From positions 248,001-312,000 of the forward strand of contig NZ_JAIEMO010000003.1 of NCBI RefSeq assembly GCF_019752095.1: a DNA stretch of 64,000 nucleotides. The letters are read 5' to 3'. The translations under genes and the position numbers were made by a program. Under the pieces are notes generated by a model that was given only the letters and a program-made list of their open reading frames with translations, did not search any database and was not told where the DNA came from. The first letter of the stretch is position 1; each line of letters begins with the position of its first letter. Of the stretch, positions 44,088-52,711 are shown piece after piece. This DNA is from Nitrosomonas sp. GTDB lineage: Bacteria; Pseudomonadota; Gammaproteobacteria; Burkholderiales; Nitrosomonadaceae.

Positions 44088-45629
44088 TTATACCTCTGCC
44101 ACGTCCGGCAAGTAATCAAAGAACGTGATTGATGCCGTGTAATCCAGATCAGGCGAGATACTTGCTGCCGTTGCCGCATCCATGGTTAATGGCAATTTCA
44201 CCGCCTCATCCAGCTGAATATTCGGGTTTCCACCGCCAAGCGATATCAGTGGAAGATCAATTGCAAAACCGGCATTGTCTTTCACCACAATTGCGTCGAT
44301 CGTGATATCTTCGTTATTGCGGATTGAATTAATGGCTTCGATGTCGGTAAAGTATGCTGTCACATCACCAGTAACCGCGAAGGTTCCGGCGGAGATATCA
44401 AATGCCCCCAGAACGCCTACTGCTTTGGCTGGTTTATGGTTGTTTGATATGGATAGATTTAAATCCGTAACGAATGAAAAGAATTTCGCTGCGGCCTCAT
44501 CTGTATTAGAAACCTTTGCCATCTTGATGCGCTTCACATCCGAGCTGGTGTTATAGGCATCAGAATCTTCCAACGTTGGCCGGTTGCCCGATTTCAATCC
44601 ATCGCTAGCCTTTCTAGGTTCTGAGTCAGTAGCAACAAAACTAATGTTGTTGGTAATCTTGGTAGCAGTGCCGATATTGATATCGAGTTTGTCTGCCAAA
44701 CATCCTTTCATGTACAGCGCCTGGATTTGTGAAGGCTGAGCGGTATCCGGAGCGCCTAGTGATAATTCGAGCTGGTATGTTTTACGAACGATATTCACAC
44801 CGGTTTCATTTTGCAGTTTGCGTCCAAAATAAATCCGCACCGTTTTACTGGTACCGGCATCCGTAACCATGGTGCTGGCTGATTTATCCAGCTCTAAAAA
44901 ATCTGGATCAATTAAGCGGATTCTCTTAAATCCGGAATTAACCGCATTCAATGGATTCTGAGCTTCTTCGTCGCCGCCAATATAAATCCATTCGCCCACA
45001 CTTAAACCGAGCGTTGTCATGTCGAAAGCAGCAGATACCAGCTTTGGCAATGATCCGCTGACGTCCACAGTAATGTCCCCGGATGCGAATTGATGACCGA
45101 CCACAACCAGCTTACTATCCGCAGGCGGAGAAGCTTCAGTAGTCAATGTTTCCGCCACAGCAATGGACACACCAGGATCAACAGCTGTTACGCGATGCAA
45201 TCCGCTGTTACTTGCGTTTGTAAATTTGGAACCGAAAACAAGGGAGCCGACCAGGAATCCGGTAGTGCTGGTAAGTTCGTAAGTGTCATCACCGCCATTG
45301 ACTGTGACCGAAGGAATATCCGATCTTTCCGCTTTGGTCCGGTAGTTGGCATAAAACACGCCTTTTAACAACTCTTGGAAATTAGTTTGGGTGAAATCCG
45401 AACCGAAGCTTGCGGACGCTTCCAGATCAGTTACAACACCTTTTTTACGTTGGCGCCCGTCAGTAATCGGGTTACGAACCAGAGTCGTGATTTTGGCTCC
45501 AATATCACCATAATCGTTGGGTTCGGCTGGCACCCAGTTTGGCGTGACTGGCAACACATTGATGCTTTCTTCTTCAGCTATCCGAAGCCCCGTGATATTG
45601 CTATCGATCTTATTTACATTTGTTGCCAT
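44088..45629 (-). CDS. Major tail tube protein
   Basis: The 513-residue protein is the tail-tube candidate: N-terminal NVLPVTPNWVPAEPNDYGDI, then ITDGRQRKKGVVTDLEASAS, which recalls the 'refinement' motif of long tube proteins, with later FDMTTLGLSVGEWIYIGGDE. A strong ribosome-binding site (GGAGG) lies 9 nt upstream. It lies between the tail terminator and the tail chaperone, the standard position. The length, over 500 residues, suggests added surface domains. Confidence 0.78.
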   Translation of the reverse strand: MATNVNKIDSNITGLRIAEEESINVLPVTPNWVPAEPNDYGDIGAKITTLVRNPITDGRQRKKGVVTDLEASASFGSDFTQTNFQELLKGVFYANYRTKAERSDIPSVTVNGGDDTYELTSTTGFLVGSLVFGSKFTNASNSGLHRVTAVDPGVSIAVAETLTTEASPPADSKLVVVGHQFASGDITVDVSGSLPKLVSAAFDMTTLGLSVGEWIYIGGDEEAQNPLNAVNSGFKRIRLIDPDFLELDKSASTMVTDAGTSKTVRIYFGRKLQNETGVNIVRKTYQLELSLGAPDTAQPSQIQALYMKGCLADKLDINIGTATKITNNISFVATDSEPRKASDGLKSGNRPTLEDSDAYNTSSDVKRIKMAKVSNTDEAAAKFFSFVTDLNLSISNNHKPAKAVGVLGAFDISAGTFAVTGDVTAYFTDIEAINSIRNNEDITIDAIVVKDNAGFAIDLPLISLGGGNPNIQLDEAVKLPLTMDAATAASISPDLDYTASITFFDYLPDVAEV

Positions 45630-45649
45630 TTTTCAGCACCTCCACTTGA

Positions 45650-46072
45650 TTAAATAACTTCGTCGTATTCAAACTGAACAAACACGCATATCAAGAACCA
45701 GTCCCCGTGATTTCCCATCTCTTTGAGCTGGATCGATCGGAACACAACTCCGTCAATGGTTTTCCCCAAGAAAGCAAGCTCGACACTCCTGGCCAATGTG
45801 TAGGCTTCCTCAGTACCGGATCCAATGCGCACATAAATTTCACAGTTAAACCGGCCTTTTCTTCCCCAAAGTTTTTTTCCATCAGCCCCCGCAAGACTTA
45901 ATTGTTTCCCGGCTTCATGAACAATATTCGCAAATGCCCAAGGATTCGTTTGCTTGAGTGGTTCAACTTCAGGGGTCTTCCCTGGCCAGACAGCTGGATA
46001 ATTCGCATTGACTGACCAGGCAGTATTGAAAGCTCCAAATATCGCGTCAGCAGCTTGCTGTTGCGTGGTCAT
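45650..46072 (-). CDS. Tail terminator-like protein
   Basis: The 140-residue protein has the layout of siphophage tail terminators: N-terminal helix (QQQAADAIFGAFNTAW), then AGKQLSLAGADGKKLWGRKG, and C-terminal strands (GDWFLICVFVQFEYDEV). It caps the tail tube at the head end. It shares one base with the stop of the preceding connector (TGATG) and is followed 20 bp later by the tail tube gene, the usual order. Confidence 0.65.
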   Translation of the reverse strand: MTTQQQAADAIFGAFNTAWSVNANYPAVWPGKTPEVEPLKQTNPWAFANIVHEAGKQLSLAGADGKKLWGRKGRFNCEIYVRIGSGTEEAYTLARSVELAFLGKTIDGVVFRSIQLKEMGNHGDWFLICVFVQFEYDEVI

Positions 46073-46470
46073 CAGCTCTCAACCCCGATGTAATAAAGCA
46101 ACGTTGTGTCTGCCGGTTTAAGCTTTTCAATAAAACTGATCTTCGATTCCTGATCGCCATCAATCACGACATGGTATTGATCAAAATCTTCCGGGGTATC
46201 CTCGCCCGGCTCGGCAATAAAAACGCTCTTGGTATTCTTGTAGAGTTCGATTGTTTCGCTGCGAATACCTAGACTACTGGCCGATGAAAGCGGAATATTC
46301 ACAGCTGAAATGGTTGTGCGGATCGTATTCTCAGGATCGCGCGGGTTTGTTGCACTTCGCCAAGGTTTACCTTCGATCGCGCTATCCGGATTAAGGGTTG
46401 ATAGCGTGATTTGTCGGCCTTTAGCTCGTATTCTTGCCTTGACCTTGGCTAATCTGGCAGCGTAATCCAT
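46072..46470 (-). CDS. Head-tail connector-like protein
   Basis: The 132-residue protein starts at ATG 46470, overlapping the previous stop by one base (TGATG). It has an N-terminal basic helix (AARLAKVKARIRAKGRQITL) followed by beta-strands and SKISFIEKLKPADTTLLYYI, resembling phage stopper/connector proteins. It lies between the DnaT-like adaptor and the tail terminator. Exact family not assigned. Confidence 0.55.
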   Translation of the reverse strand: MDYAARLAKVKARIRAKGRQITLSTLNPDSAIEGKPWRSATNPRDPENTIRTTISAVNIPLSSASSLGIRSETIELYKNTKSVFIAEPGEDTPEDFDQYHVVIDGDQESKISFIEKLKPADTTLLYYIGVES

Positions 46471-46985
46471 CACACATAGCAAGTGGCGGAGCCACTGCCT
46501 TGCAAAAATACGGTCATCAATGAATCCGCTTTGGGGTATGGTCTGGTTAATAGATACCCTACTTGGTATTTTTTAGTTTCGGTTAGCGGTCCCGTGCCTT
46601 CCGATTCCTCGATCAGAATCCTCCCGCTGCTATCGACGGTAGGGTTTGGCATTAATACTTGTGAAATTGAGATTAAAGCGTATTCGCAGCAAGCAGCGCG
46701 TAGATCCCTTGGCAATCCCGATAGCGCCCGACCTTCTTCGTCGTACAAATTGATTCGGGGAAATAAAAGTGCTTGCGTATCAGGAAACTGTAACTTTCCC
46801 TTTAATCTACCGCGCCATTTAATATTGATATATTCGGTTCCAACTATCAGAGCAGCTTGCTTGACTGCCTGAATACCGGACCACTCCGTAATCCCACGGG
46901 CAGAAAAATAGGCATCGGCATTTTCAACGCTTTCGTATGAGTTAGCGTCTGCCATGCCGGTTCCATCTTCTACAATCAAGGCCAT
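46470..46985 (-). CDS. Head-tail adaptor, 'DnaT-like' phage family
   Basis: The 171-residue protein shows the phage adaptor pattern often labelled DnaT-like ssDNA-binding: VEDGTGMADANSYESVENAD, AYFSARGI, then ALIVGTEYINIKWRGRLKGK, LLFPRINLYDEEGRALSGLP, and LRAACCEYALISI. In head-tail modules this family forms the ring below the portal, so the DNA-replication name is probably misleading. It sits between the coiled-coil protein and the connector. Confidence 0.7.
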   Translation of the reverse strand: MALIVEDGTGMADANSYESVENADAYFSARGITEWSGIQAVKQAALIVGTEYINIKWRGRLKGKLQFPDTQALLFPRINLYDEEGRALSGLPRDLRAACCEYALISISQVLMPNPTVDSSGRILIEESEGTGPLTETKKYQVGYLLTRPYPKADSLMTVFLQGSGSATCYV

Positions 46986-46990
46986 TGTGC

Positions 46991-47635
46991 TTATTTAGCC
47001 GCTGTTGTCCGAACAGAACGAGGATCCTGTTTTCGGCCAGAACCGCCCTTTTGATCGATCGGCGCACGAGTATCAAGCGCCTTAATCAATTCATCCGGAT
47101 CAAGTCCGCGTTCCAGCATTGCCTTCTTTTTCTCAGCTTTTTCTTCACGCTTGCGATTCTGGCGGTTGAGATAAAATTGAATTTCAGACATTGGATTTTT
47201 ATCCACCAGACTGCTTTCCTCAATAATCAGCGCATCCAACACTTTGGTTCTTTCGGAAACAATCGTTTTGATACGCTCTTGTGCCTGCAATGCTTCATCA
47301 AGCGCATCCTGAGCACGAGATTTACGAGCAGGAAGAGACATATCCAATTGCTTTGCATTTTCTGCTTCCTCTTCTAGCCGTTTTGCTTCGGCTTCGTCTT
47401 CTGCCTTGGCAGCTGCTGCAGCGTCAGACTTGGATTTTTCTTCAGCTGCTTTCGCATCCGCTTCTGCTTTAGCTTTTGCAGCTGCTTCATCCGCCAATCC
47501 CTTGGCTTCAACTTCTGCAACAGTTTTCGCCTTTGCTTCCGCTTCAAGTGCCGAGGATTGCTCGGTAGTTGGCAAGCTTTTATTATCTTCTTGGGTTCCT
47601 ACAACTGAATCTTGATTAGTAGTGGTTTTAGCCAT
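46991..47635 (-). CDS. Ala/Glu/Lys-rich coiled-coil phage protein
   Basis: The 214-residue protein has a Thr/Ser/Gln-rich N-terminus, a low-complexity Ala-Glu-Lys helix (about 28-95, with repeats of AAAKAKAEADAKAAEE type), and a C-terminal region with KSRAQDALDEALQAQERIKT helices and LDPDELIKALDTRA. Long single helices of this sort occur in head fibres and scaffold-like proteins. It lies between the decoration-like protein and the connector. Recognition by family is not possible. Confidence 0.6.
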   Translation of the reverse strand: MAKTTTNQDSVVGTQEDNKSLPTTEQSSALEAEAKAKTVAEVEAKGLADEAAAKAKAEADAKAAEEKSKSDAAAAAKAEDEAEAKRLEEEAENAKQLDMSLPARKSRAQDALDEALQAQERIKTIVSERTKVLDALIIEESSLVDKNPMSEIQFYLNRQNRKREEKAEKKKAMLERGLDPDELIKALDTRAPIDQKGGSGRKQDPRSVRTTAAK

Positions 47636-47637
47636 GA

Positions 47638-48156
47638 TTAGTCGTCTCCCAGAACGGTATATAAGACTTCCATGTGGCCGTCCAGCAGCAAATCGACCTC
47701 ACCGGAAATGGCCGCATCATCTATCAGAACGTTGGCATAGAACTGAAGATCATTGGCTGTATTGTCATGAATCACACCATTGTTTGCTGTTGCGGATACC
47801 AGCCGTACAACCGGTGAAACTTTACTGGTTGCAGCCCCCAGGGAAGTGCTTGCCACAAGGTTAATTTCCGATCCGGATAAAGATCCATCTGCATCTGATC
47901 CAGTACCGATTGAAATATCGCCATCGAATGTGGCTGTCAGTTGTGCATCAGAACTCGATAACTGCACATAACCAGCAGCGCCGTGTATAAGAACATTCCC
48001 TTCCGGAAATTTGAACAATGCAACGCTACCGAAACCAGGCGCACCATCTGCAACCGTGATTTCAAGATCCTTGAATTCAAATTTTTGCCGTATGAAATTT
48101 TGCCGTTTGCCCCCGGCTAAAGGGCGACGCTCACTACGTCTTACGCCTTTAGTCAT
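47638..48156 (-). CDS. Capsid-associated protein, possible decoration
   Basis: The 172-residue beta-rich protein (RQKFEFKDLEITVADGAPGF, LFKFPEGNVLIHGAAGYVQL, ISGEVDLLLDGHMEV) starts with a basic tail (KGVRRSERRPLAGGKRQNFI). It begins 4 bp after the major capsid stop, a position typical of decoration or cement proteins. No family is recognised; role inferred from position. Confidence 0.55.
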   Translation of the reverse strand: MTKGVRRSERRPLAGGKRQNFIRQKFEFKDLEITVADGAPGFGSVALFKFPEGNVLIHGAAGYVQLSSSDAQLTATFDGDISIGTGSDADGSLSGSEINLVASTSLGAATSKVSPVVRLVSATANNGVIHDNTANDLQFYANVLIDDAAISGEVDLLLDGHMEVLYTVLGDD

Positions 48157-48160
48157 GGGA

Positions 48161-49186
48161 TTAAGCCTCGCGTGTGATTAATCGTGCGATGTGAACTTGC
48201 TTACGTTCCGGCCATACTCTTGACCATGAACCGGCATTTGCCAAGTCGTTGCTGGCAGCAGTATTGCCTGGACCACCCGATGGCGCGGTGCCAACATATG
48301 CGCAACCAGCCGGATGAATAATCCATTCCCAACGGTGGTGTAACGTTTCCATACCAGCACCGTTACCAGCTGCGGCAACGCGATCAGATTCAAGCGGAAC
48401 CTTTGGCAAACCTTGCCCGAATCGGAAACTACCGCGCCCGAAAAGCCAGGATTCAAAAACACCCGAACTTGCAGGCATGGAATCATCGACGATTACGATC
48501 ATCCCGTTAAATACTGGAATGTTATAAACACCCAGGGAATCAGGGATCATGTCGATGAGATTGTTCTTCTGCATGCGGCCATAAACAATGGAATGAACGC
48601 TAATGAGGCCAAGCTCATCCATGCTATCGCCCATGGTCAATTTGGCATCAATCACTGCTTCTGCGGATAAATTTGTAACACCATCACTATAAGACGAACC
48701 GCTAATGTCCACGGTCATGTCGTTTTGAGTGTGTGTATCTGTTCCGGTAGGACTCGCCGCGTTATCCGCCAACAATCCTTTAACAGTAGCGATAAACGTG
48801 CTTTGCAACCGTCGATTTTTATAATCAGCCACACGATTAACAACTGAGAGCATTGGATCGGCACCAGCCAGATCACCTGCCAAATCCATCGATGACCATG
48901 ATTTGTTTCGAGACAAGCGCACTTGTATTTCTTTCGATGTTGATACTTTTGAAGGAGTGGCTAACACTGCTTCGTTATCAGAAGAAACGTTGTCATCATC
49001 ATCTGGCAAATCCCGGAATGATGGCTCGTTGAAGGTATTACCGCCACCCAACAATACTGAATCCAACTGAGCGTCAGGAACGAGGATTCCTGATTGAATC
49101 AGGCGTGATTTAACAGTAGTTTGTTGTTGGACGTACGGCAGGAATATTTCTGGTTTGACGAGATCAGCTACTTTGGTAATAGCCAT
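48161..49186 (-). CDS. Major capsid protein
   Basis: The 341-residue protein has features of HK97-fold coat proteins: DLVKPEIFLPYVQQQTTVKS, then FRDLPDDDDNVSSDNEAV, VSTSKEIQVRLSRNKSWSSM, and a C-terminal HHRWEWIIHPAGCAYVG block seen in phage coat families. A strong GGAGG lies 8 nt before the ATG. It lies just downstream of the scaffold in transcript order, but separated from it by the plus-strand cassette. Confidence 0.82.
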   Translation of the reverse strand: MAITKVADLVKPEIFLPYVQQQTTVKSRLIQSGILVPDAQLDSVLLGGGNTFNEPSFRDLPDDDDNVSSDNEAVLATPSKVSTSKEIQVRLSRNKSWSSMDLAGDLAGADPMLSVVNRVADYKNRRLQSTFIATVKGLLADNAASPTGTDTHTQNDMTVDISGSSYSDGVTNLSAEAVIDAKLTMGDSMDELGLISVHSIVYGRMQKNNLIDMIPDSLGVYNIPVFNGMIVIVDDSMPASSGVFESWLFGRGSFRFGQGLPKVPLESDRVAAAGNGAGMETLHHRWEWIIHPAGCAYVGTAPSGGPGNTAASNDLANAGSWSRVWPERKQVHIARLITREA

Positions 49187-49433
49187 TTTGACGGCCTCCT
49201 AATTGCTTAAAGTTTGAACTCGAAGCAGGCTCACTTAGGAGACACTGGCTTCACGGAAAATGAATGCATCTCATGATGCGTGAAGCACTTCTGCCAGCTG
49301 AGTCATCTCATCACGATCAAACTCAACCAACCGATTCGCTGTAAATATTAATACTGTTTTTTTAATTTATCAATATATTTCATGTGTTGATTATTATTTA
49401 TTCGTTTTTCTTATGGTTTGAGGTTGATATTTA

Positions 49434-49462
49434 TTGACATATTATTGTCACAAGTGTATGAT
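49434..49462 (+). promoter_or_regulatory. Strong sigma70-type promoter with operator dyad
   Basis: TTGACA (49434-49439), a 17-bp spacer and TATGAT (49457-49462) form a near-consensus promoter driving the methyltransferase gene. The dyad TGACA-N6-TGTCA (49435-49439 with 49446-49450) covers the -35 and spacer, where a phage repressor would bind. Confidence 0.75.
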
Positions 49463-49600
49463 TATAAACATAAGTTAATCATTTTTACTTAAAAACTAAG
49501 AGTTACCGGCTTGACGGATTCAAGAATTAATCGGCCTAATGAATTTAGGCAAAGATTTTAAAAAAGCTCTAATCTGGGAATTAAAAAATATAGCTTTCCG

Positions 49601-49617
49601 ACCCGGCGGATCCGGGT
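49601..49617 (+). promoter_or_regulatory. Leader hairpin upstream of the methyltransferase gene
   Basis: ACCCGG-CGGAT-CCGGGT is a perfect 6-bp stem with 5-nt loop, ending 9 nt before the GGAG ribosome-binding site of the start at 49636. The same design recurs at 51405, 53049 and 53529. Confidence 0.65.
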
Positions 49618-49635
49618 ATCCACTTGGAGAAATAC

Positions 49636-51318
49636 ATGAAAACATCAACAGCTCACACACTGGCAGAAATTCAAGACACCAACCAGGATTTTGAATGGTA
49701 TCCAACAACAAATGAAATCATCGATGAGTTTCACAATCACGCCAAACAGTTTGAAATAAAAAGCTTGCTGGATATTGGGGCAGGAAATGGAAAGGTGCTC
49801 AACCGCTTCAAGGAATTGAATACCACCATTCCGGAGCGCGATCAGCCAGAGTGTTTCGCGATTGAGAAATCCCGGCCATTGCTGGATAGCATGGATATGG
49901 AGATAGGCATTCTTGGAACTGACTTTTGGGAGCAATCGCTACTCGATAAATCGGTTGAGTGCATATTCACCAATCCACCATATAGCGAATTCATTGATTG
50001 GACAGTCAAGGTAATAAGGGAGGCGAATGCCAACTATATTTATTTGGTTTTGCCGCAACGATGGAAAGAACAGAAGAAAATTATTGATGCCCTGGAAAAA
50101 CGAAAGGCAGGACACAAAGTAATCGGAGAGTTTGATTTCTTAAACTCAGAAGATCGTCAGGCAAGAGCAAAGGTTGATCTTATCTTCGTTTGGCTATGTC
50201 ACGATGACTTTTTAACCAATAGATACCGGTACCGTAGAGATATTCAAAATCAGACAGACCCATTTGAACAGTGGGTTTGTGAGTTTTTCGCCCTGGATGG
50301 AAAGCAAGCTGATAAATCCAGCGACTATGCCAAAGAATTCGCGAGCACCGAAAGCCGCAAGAAAAAGCTTGAACAATCTATAGTGGCAGGCGGCAATATG
50401 ATTGAAACTCTTGATGAGCTTTACCGCGAAGAAATGGGATTTCTGATATCCAATTACCAGAAGGTATGCTCTCTCGATGCGGCCTTATTTGAGGAACTGA
50501 ACATTTCTGTAACCTCAGTTATTGGCTCGATCAAGACGCGGATCAATGGATTGAAAAACGCCTATTGGAAAGAATTATTCACAAATTATTCTCCGCTTAC
50601 ATCCAGGCTTACCGCTCAAAGCAGAAGAAACTTTTCTGAAAGCATCAACCGAAAAACCAATATAGATTTCACTTGCTCGAACGCCTACGCGATAACGGTT
50701 TGGGCAATCAAGAACGCGGACGCTTACCTTGATAAGCAGATGATTGATACGTTCGATAATCTGGTAAGCAAAGCGTGTGTAATTAATTACAAATCCAACC
50801 AACGGGTATTCGCTGATAACCGTTGGAGCTATCTGCACAACAAAGAAGAAAACACTCACTTCAAACTTGATTACCGGCTTGTGGTGACTCACGGATGTTC
50901 ATTAGGCAAAAACTGGGGTAGCAGAGGTGGATTGAGCGAATCAGGAGCAAATTTCATTGAAGATATTTTAGTGGTCGCTCGGAACCTCGGATTTCATACC
51001 GATGAAAGTATCGCGCACCATGATTTTGTGGCCGGACAGAAAGAGGAATTTTACTGCATCAATAAATCTGGCAAGGAAGTCAAGTTGATGGAAGTTCGCG
51101 TTTATATGAACGGAAATACTCACATCAAATTCAACCAAGCTTTCATGCTGGCATTCAATGTTGAAGTTGGTAGATTGCGCGGGTGGATTCACAACGCCCA
51201 ACAAGCAGCTGCCGAAATGGATGAGAAGGTTGAAAACGTGGCTGAGCATTTCAATACTTCATACTCGCTTCGGGATGATAGCAATGTAGCGGGGTTATTA
51301 ACCTCCAAAGCCGCATGA
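49636..51318 (+). CDS. DUF4942 adenine-type methyltransferase
   Basis: The 560-residue protein has an N-terminal class I methyltransferase domain: SAM motif LLDIGAGNGKVL (44-55), an acidic AIEKSRPLL, and the catalytic NPPY (113-116), which marks N6-adenine or N4-cytosine specificity. A C-terminal DUF4942 domain (about 220-550) follows. I start at ATG 49636 because GGAG lies 7 nt upstream. Phages and plasmids carry such genes to protect DNA or alter host gene control. Target sequence is unknown. It is the first gene of the plus-strand cassette. Confidence 0.85.
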   Translation: MKTSTAHTLAEIQDTNQDFEWYPTTNEIIDEFHNHAKQFEIKSLLDIGAGNGKVLNRFKELNTTIPERDQPECFAIEKSRPLLDSMDMEIGILGTDFWEQSLLDKSVECIFTNPPYSEFIDWTVKVIREANANYIYLVLPQRWKEQKKIIDALEKRKAGHKVIGEFDFLNSEDRQARAKVDLIFVWLCHDDFLTNRYRYRRDIQNQTDPFEQWVCEFFALDGKQADKSSDYAKEFASTESRKKKLEQSIVAGGNMIETLDELYREEMGFLISNYQKVCSLDAALFEELNISVTSVIGSIKTRINGLKNAYWKELFTNYSPLTSRLTAQSRRNFSESINRKTNIDFTCSNAYAITVWAIKNADAYLDKQMIDTFDNLVSKACVINYKSNQRVFADNRWSYLHNKEENTHFKLDYRLVVTHGCSLGKNWGSRGGLSESGANFIEDILVVARNLGFHTDESIAHHDFVAGQKEEFYCINKSGKEVKLMEVRVYMNGNTHIKFNQAFMLAFNVEVGRLRGWIHNAQQAAAEMDEKVENVAEHFNTSYSLRDDSNVAGLLTSKAA

Positions 51319-51347
51319 TATTTGTTGTTAATATTCAGTTACTTATA

Positions 51348-51375
51348 TTGACATTCTTAAAAATAAGTGTAGAAT
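51348..51375 (+). promoter_or_regulatory. Promoter of the ArdC-like gene
   Basis: TTGACA (51348-51353), 16-bp spacer, TAGAAT (51370-51375). It shares the context ACTTATATTGAC around the -35 with the hicA promoter, and AAGTGTA just before the -10 with the methyltransferase promoter. Confidence 0.7.
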
Positions 51376-51404
51376 ATCAATAAGTTACAAAACTAAATAA
51401 CAAA

Positions 51405-51434
51405 AGCCAAATCAGGGCGCAACCCGAAATGGCT
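51405..51434 (+). promoter_or_regulatory. Leader hairpin upstream of ArdC-like gene
   Basis: An outer stem AGCCA/TGGCT (51405-51409 with 51430-51434) and an inner GGG/CCC (51415-51417 with 51423-51425) close a CGCAA loop. It is located about 33 nt before the start codon, between promoter and ribosome-binding site. Confidence 0.5.
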
Positions 51435-51467
51435 TTCTAATCAAACTCAATACAAGGGGTATTAAGA

Positions 51468-52253
51468 ATGACTACTACCAATATACAGTTCTCCACACTA
51501 CTTAGCAATGCAGTAGACCAGCCCGGTATCATCAGCGAAGCATATTCAGCCTTTCATAATTACAGCCTGGGCAATGTAATGGCAGCAGCGTTCCAATGCG
51601 CTGCCAGAGGAATAAAACTCGGACCGATCGCAAGTTACAAAGCATGGACAGAAAAAGGCCGGCAGGTCAAAAAGGGAGAAAAAGCAATCGCTCTGTGCAT
51701 GCCCATTACCATGAAAAGCGAGAAGGAAAACAAATCAACCGGCGAGACTGAAGAGCATGTTTTTTCCCGGTTTGTTTGGAAAAATAACTGGTTCGTGCTT
51801 TGGCAAACTGAGGGCGAGGATTTTGCGAATGAGATTCCGGTCCCATCCTGGGACAGAGAATTGGCATTGAAAGCGCTGGGAATAACTGAGGGAACATTCG
51901 ATCACTACAATGGAAATTGTCAGGGATATGCTTCCGGCACATCGATCGCAATCAATCCCCTTGCTCAATATCCACACAAAACACGCTTTCACGAATTAGC
52001 GCATGTAGTTTTGGGGCATACCCTAGAACACACCATGACTGACCACGATACAACGCCTCAAGACATACGTGAAGTTGAAGCAGAATCGGTAGCGTACATT
52101 TTGTGCAGTTTGTTGGGTTTACCCGGATTAGACGAATCTCGGGGTTATATCCAACACTGGCTAAGAAGCTGTGAAATTCAGGAAAAGTCAGCTCAGAAGA
52201 TTTTCAGCGCAGCTGACAAGATCATGAAAGCCGGACAAGTTAAAAAGGACTAA
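51468..52253 (+). CDS. ArdC-like antirestriction protein with zincin domain
   Basis: The 261-residue protein has an N-terminal ArdC/DUF1738-like DNA-binding part (about 1-115, with GIKLGPIASYKAWTEKGRQV and VKKGEKAIALCMPI) and a C-terminal metallopeptidase-like domain with HELAH (175-179) and the downstream Glu-rich REVEAESVAYILC helix supplying the third ligand. ArdC proteins of plasmids protect incoming DNA from type I restriction. The length is normal for single-domain ArdC. The start has AAGGGG upstream. Confidence 0.82.
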   Translation: MTTTNIQFSTLLSNAVDQPGIISEAYSAFHNYSLGNVMAAAFQCAARGIKLGPIASYKAWTEKGRQVKKGEKAIALCMPITMKSEKENKSTGETEEHVFSRFVWKNNWFVLWQTEGEDFANEIPVPSWDRELALKALGITEGTFDHYNGNCQGYASGTSIAINPLAQYPHKTRFHELAHVVLGHTLEHTMTDHDTTPQDIREVEAESVAYILCSLLGLPGLDESRGYIQHWLRSCEIQEKSAQKIFSAADKIMKAGQVKKD

Positions 52254-52258
52254 ATATT

Positions 52259-52417
52259 ATGAATAAGGACGAATTAAGGCAGGTGTGGCTTAGTACTCAG
52301 CATGTAATGAGTGAACCTGATTACATGATGGAAGATGGTCGCCACTCGCACGATGTGGCATCAGAAGAAATGGAAAAAGCAGCTGATCAATACAACCTTG
52401 ATAACGACAACAAATAG
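52259..52417 (+). CDS. Small acidic protein, 52 aa
   Basis: A 52-codon frame starts 5 nt after the ArdC-like stop (MNKDELRQVWLSTQHVMSEP onward), with AAAAAGGAC upstream as a possible ribosome-binding site. Composition is protein-like and it ends just before the next ribosome-binding site at 52420. Function unknown; part of the same operon. Confidence 0.5.
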   Translation: MNKDELRQVWLSTQHVMSEPDYMMEDGRHSHDVASEEMEKAADQYNLDNDNK

Positions 52418-52432
52418 TAAGGAGAATAAATC

Positions 52433-52711
52433 ATGAAAATTAAATTCTTAGCAGATCCCGGTCACGGCTGGGCGAAGGTAAAAAGAGCGCTCTTGATTGA
52501 GCTAGGTATCGAGAAAGAAATCTCTGCCTATTCATACCAGCTTGGCGAATGGGTTTACCTGGAAGAAGATTGCGACTTGTCGCTATTCCTTAAAACAATC
52601 AATGAAAAGGGAGTGAAGGTTGAATTTTCCGATCATCTCGCCAGAACACAATCAAAAGTACGCAGTTATCAATCATTCCGATCCATTACGGCCCAACAGG
52701 TGAAACCATGA
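52433..52711 (+). CDS. Small phage protein, 92 aa
   Basis: The product (MKIKFLADPGHGWAKVKRAL then LIELGIEKEISAYSYQLGEW) has a compact alpha/beta look with conserved-seeming PGHGW and ARTQSKVRSYQSF segments; similar small proteins are common in phages and plasmids of proteobacteria. AAGGAG lies 9 nt upstream. It overlaps the next gene by 4 bp (ATGA). Function unknown. Confidence 0.6.
   Translation: MKIKFLADPGHGWAKVKRALLIELGIEKEISAYSYQLGEWVYLEEDCDLSLFLKTINEKGVKVEFSDHLARTQSKVRSYQSFRSITAQQVKP

Larger units (their letters stand above)
49187..49635. other. Divergent control region between capsid gene and plus-strand cassette
   Basis: It contains the sigma70-like promoter with its operator-like dyad (49434-49462), a leader of about 160 nt with a hairpin (49601-49617), and on the minus strand a small coding-like piece ending at 49271 (ANRLVEFDRDEMTQLAEVLH, no acceptable start codon). 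A promoter for the capsid side must also be near or further upstream. Confidence 0.5.

Noticed and set aside
46470-46985. DnaT replication primosome protein
   Set aside because: The family label exists, but the gene lies in the head-tail connector block and has the adaptor pattern; a replication role is not supported.
49539-49690. 50-codon frame starting in the methyltransferase leader
   Set aside because: No ribosome-binding site; it crosses the leader hairpin and overlaps the real start at 49636, so it is most likely chance.
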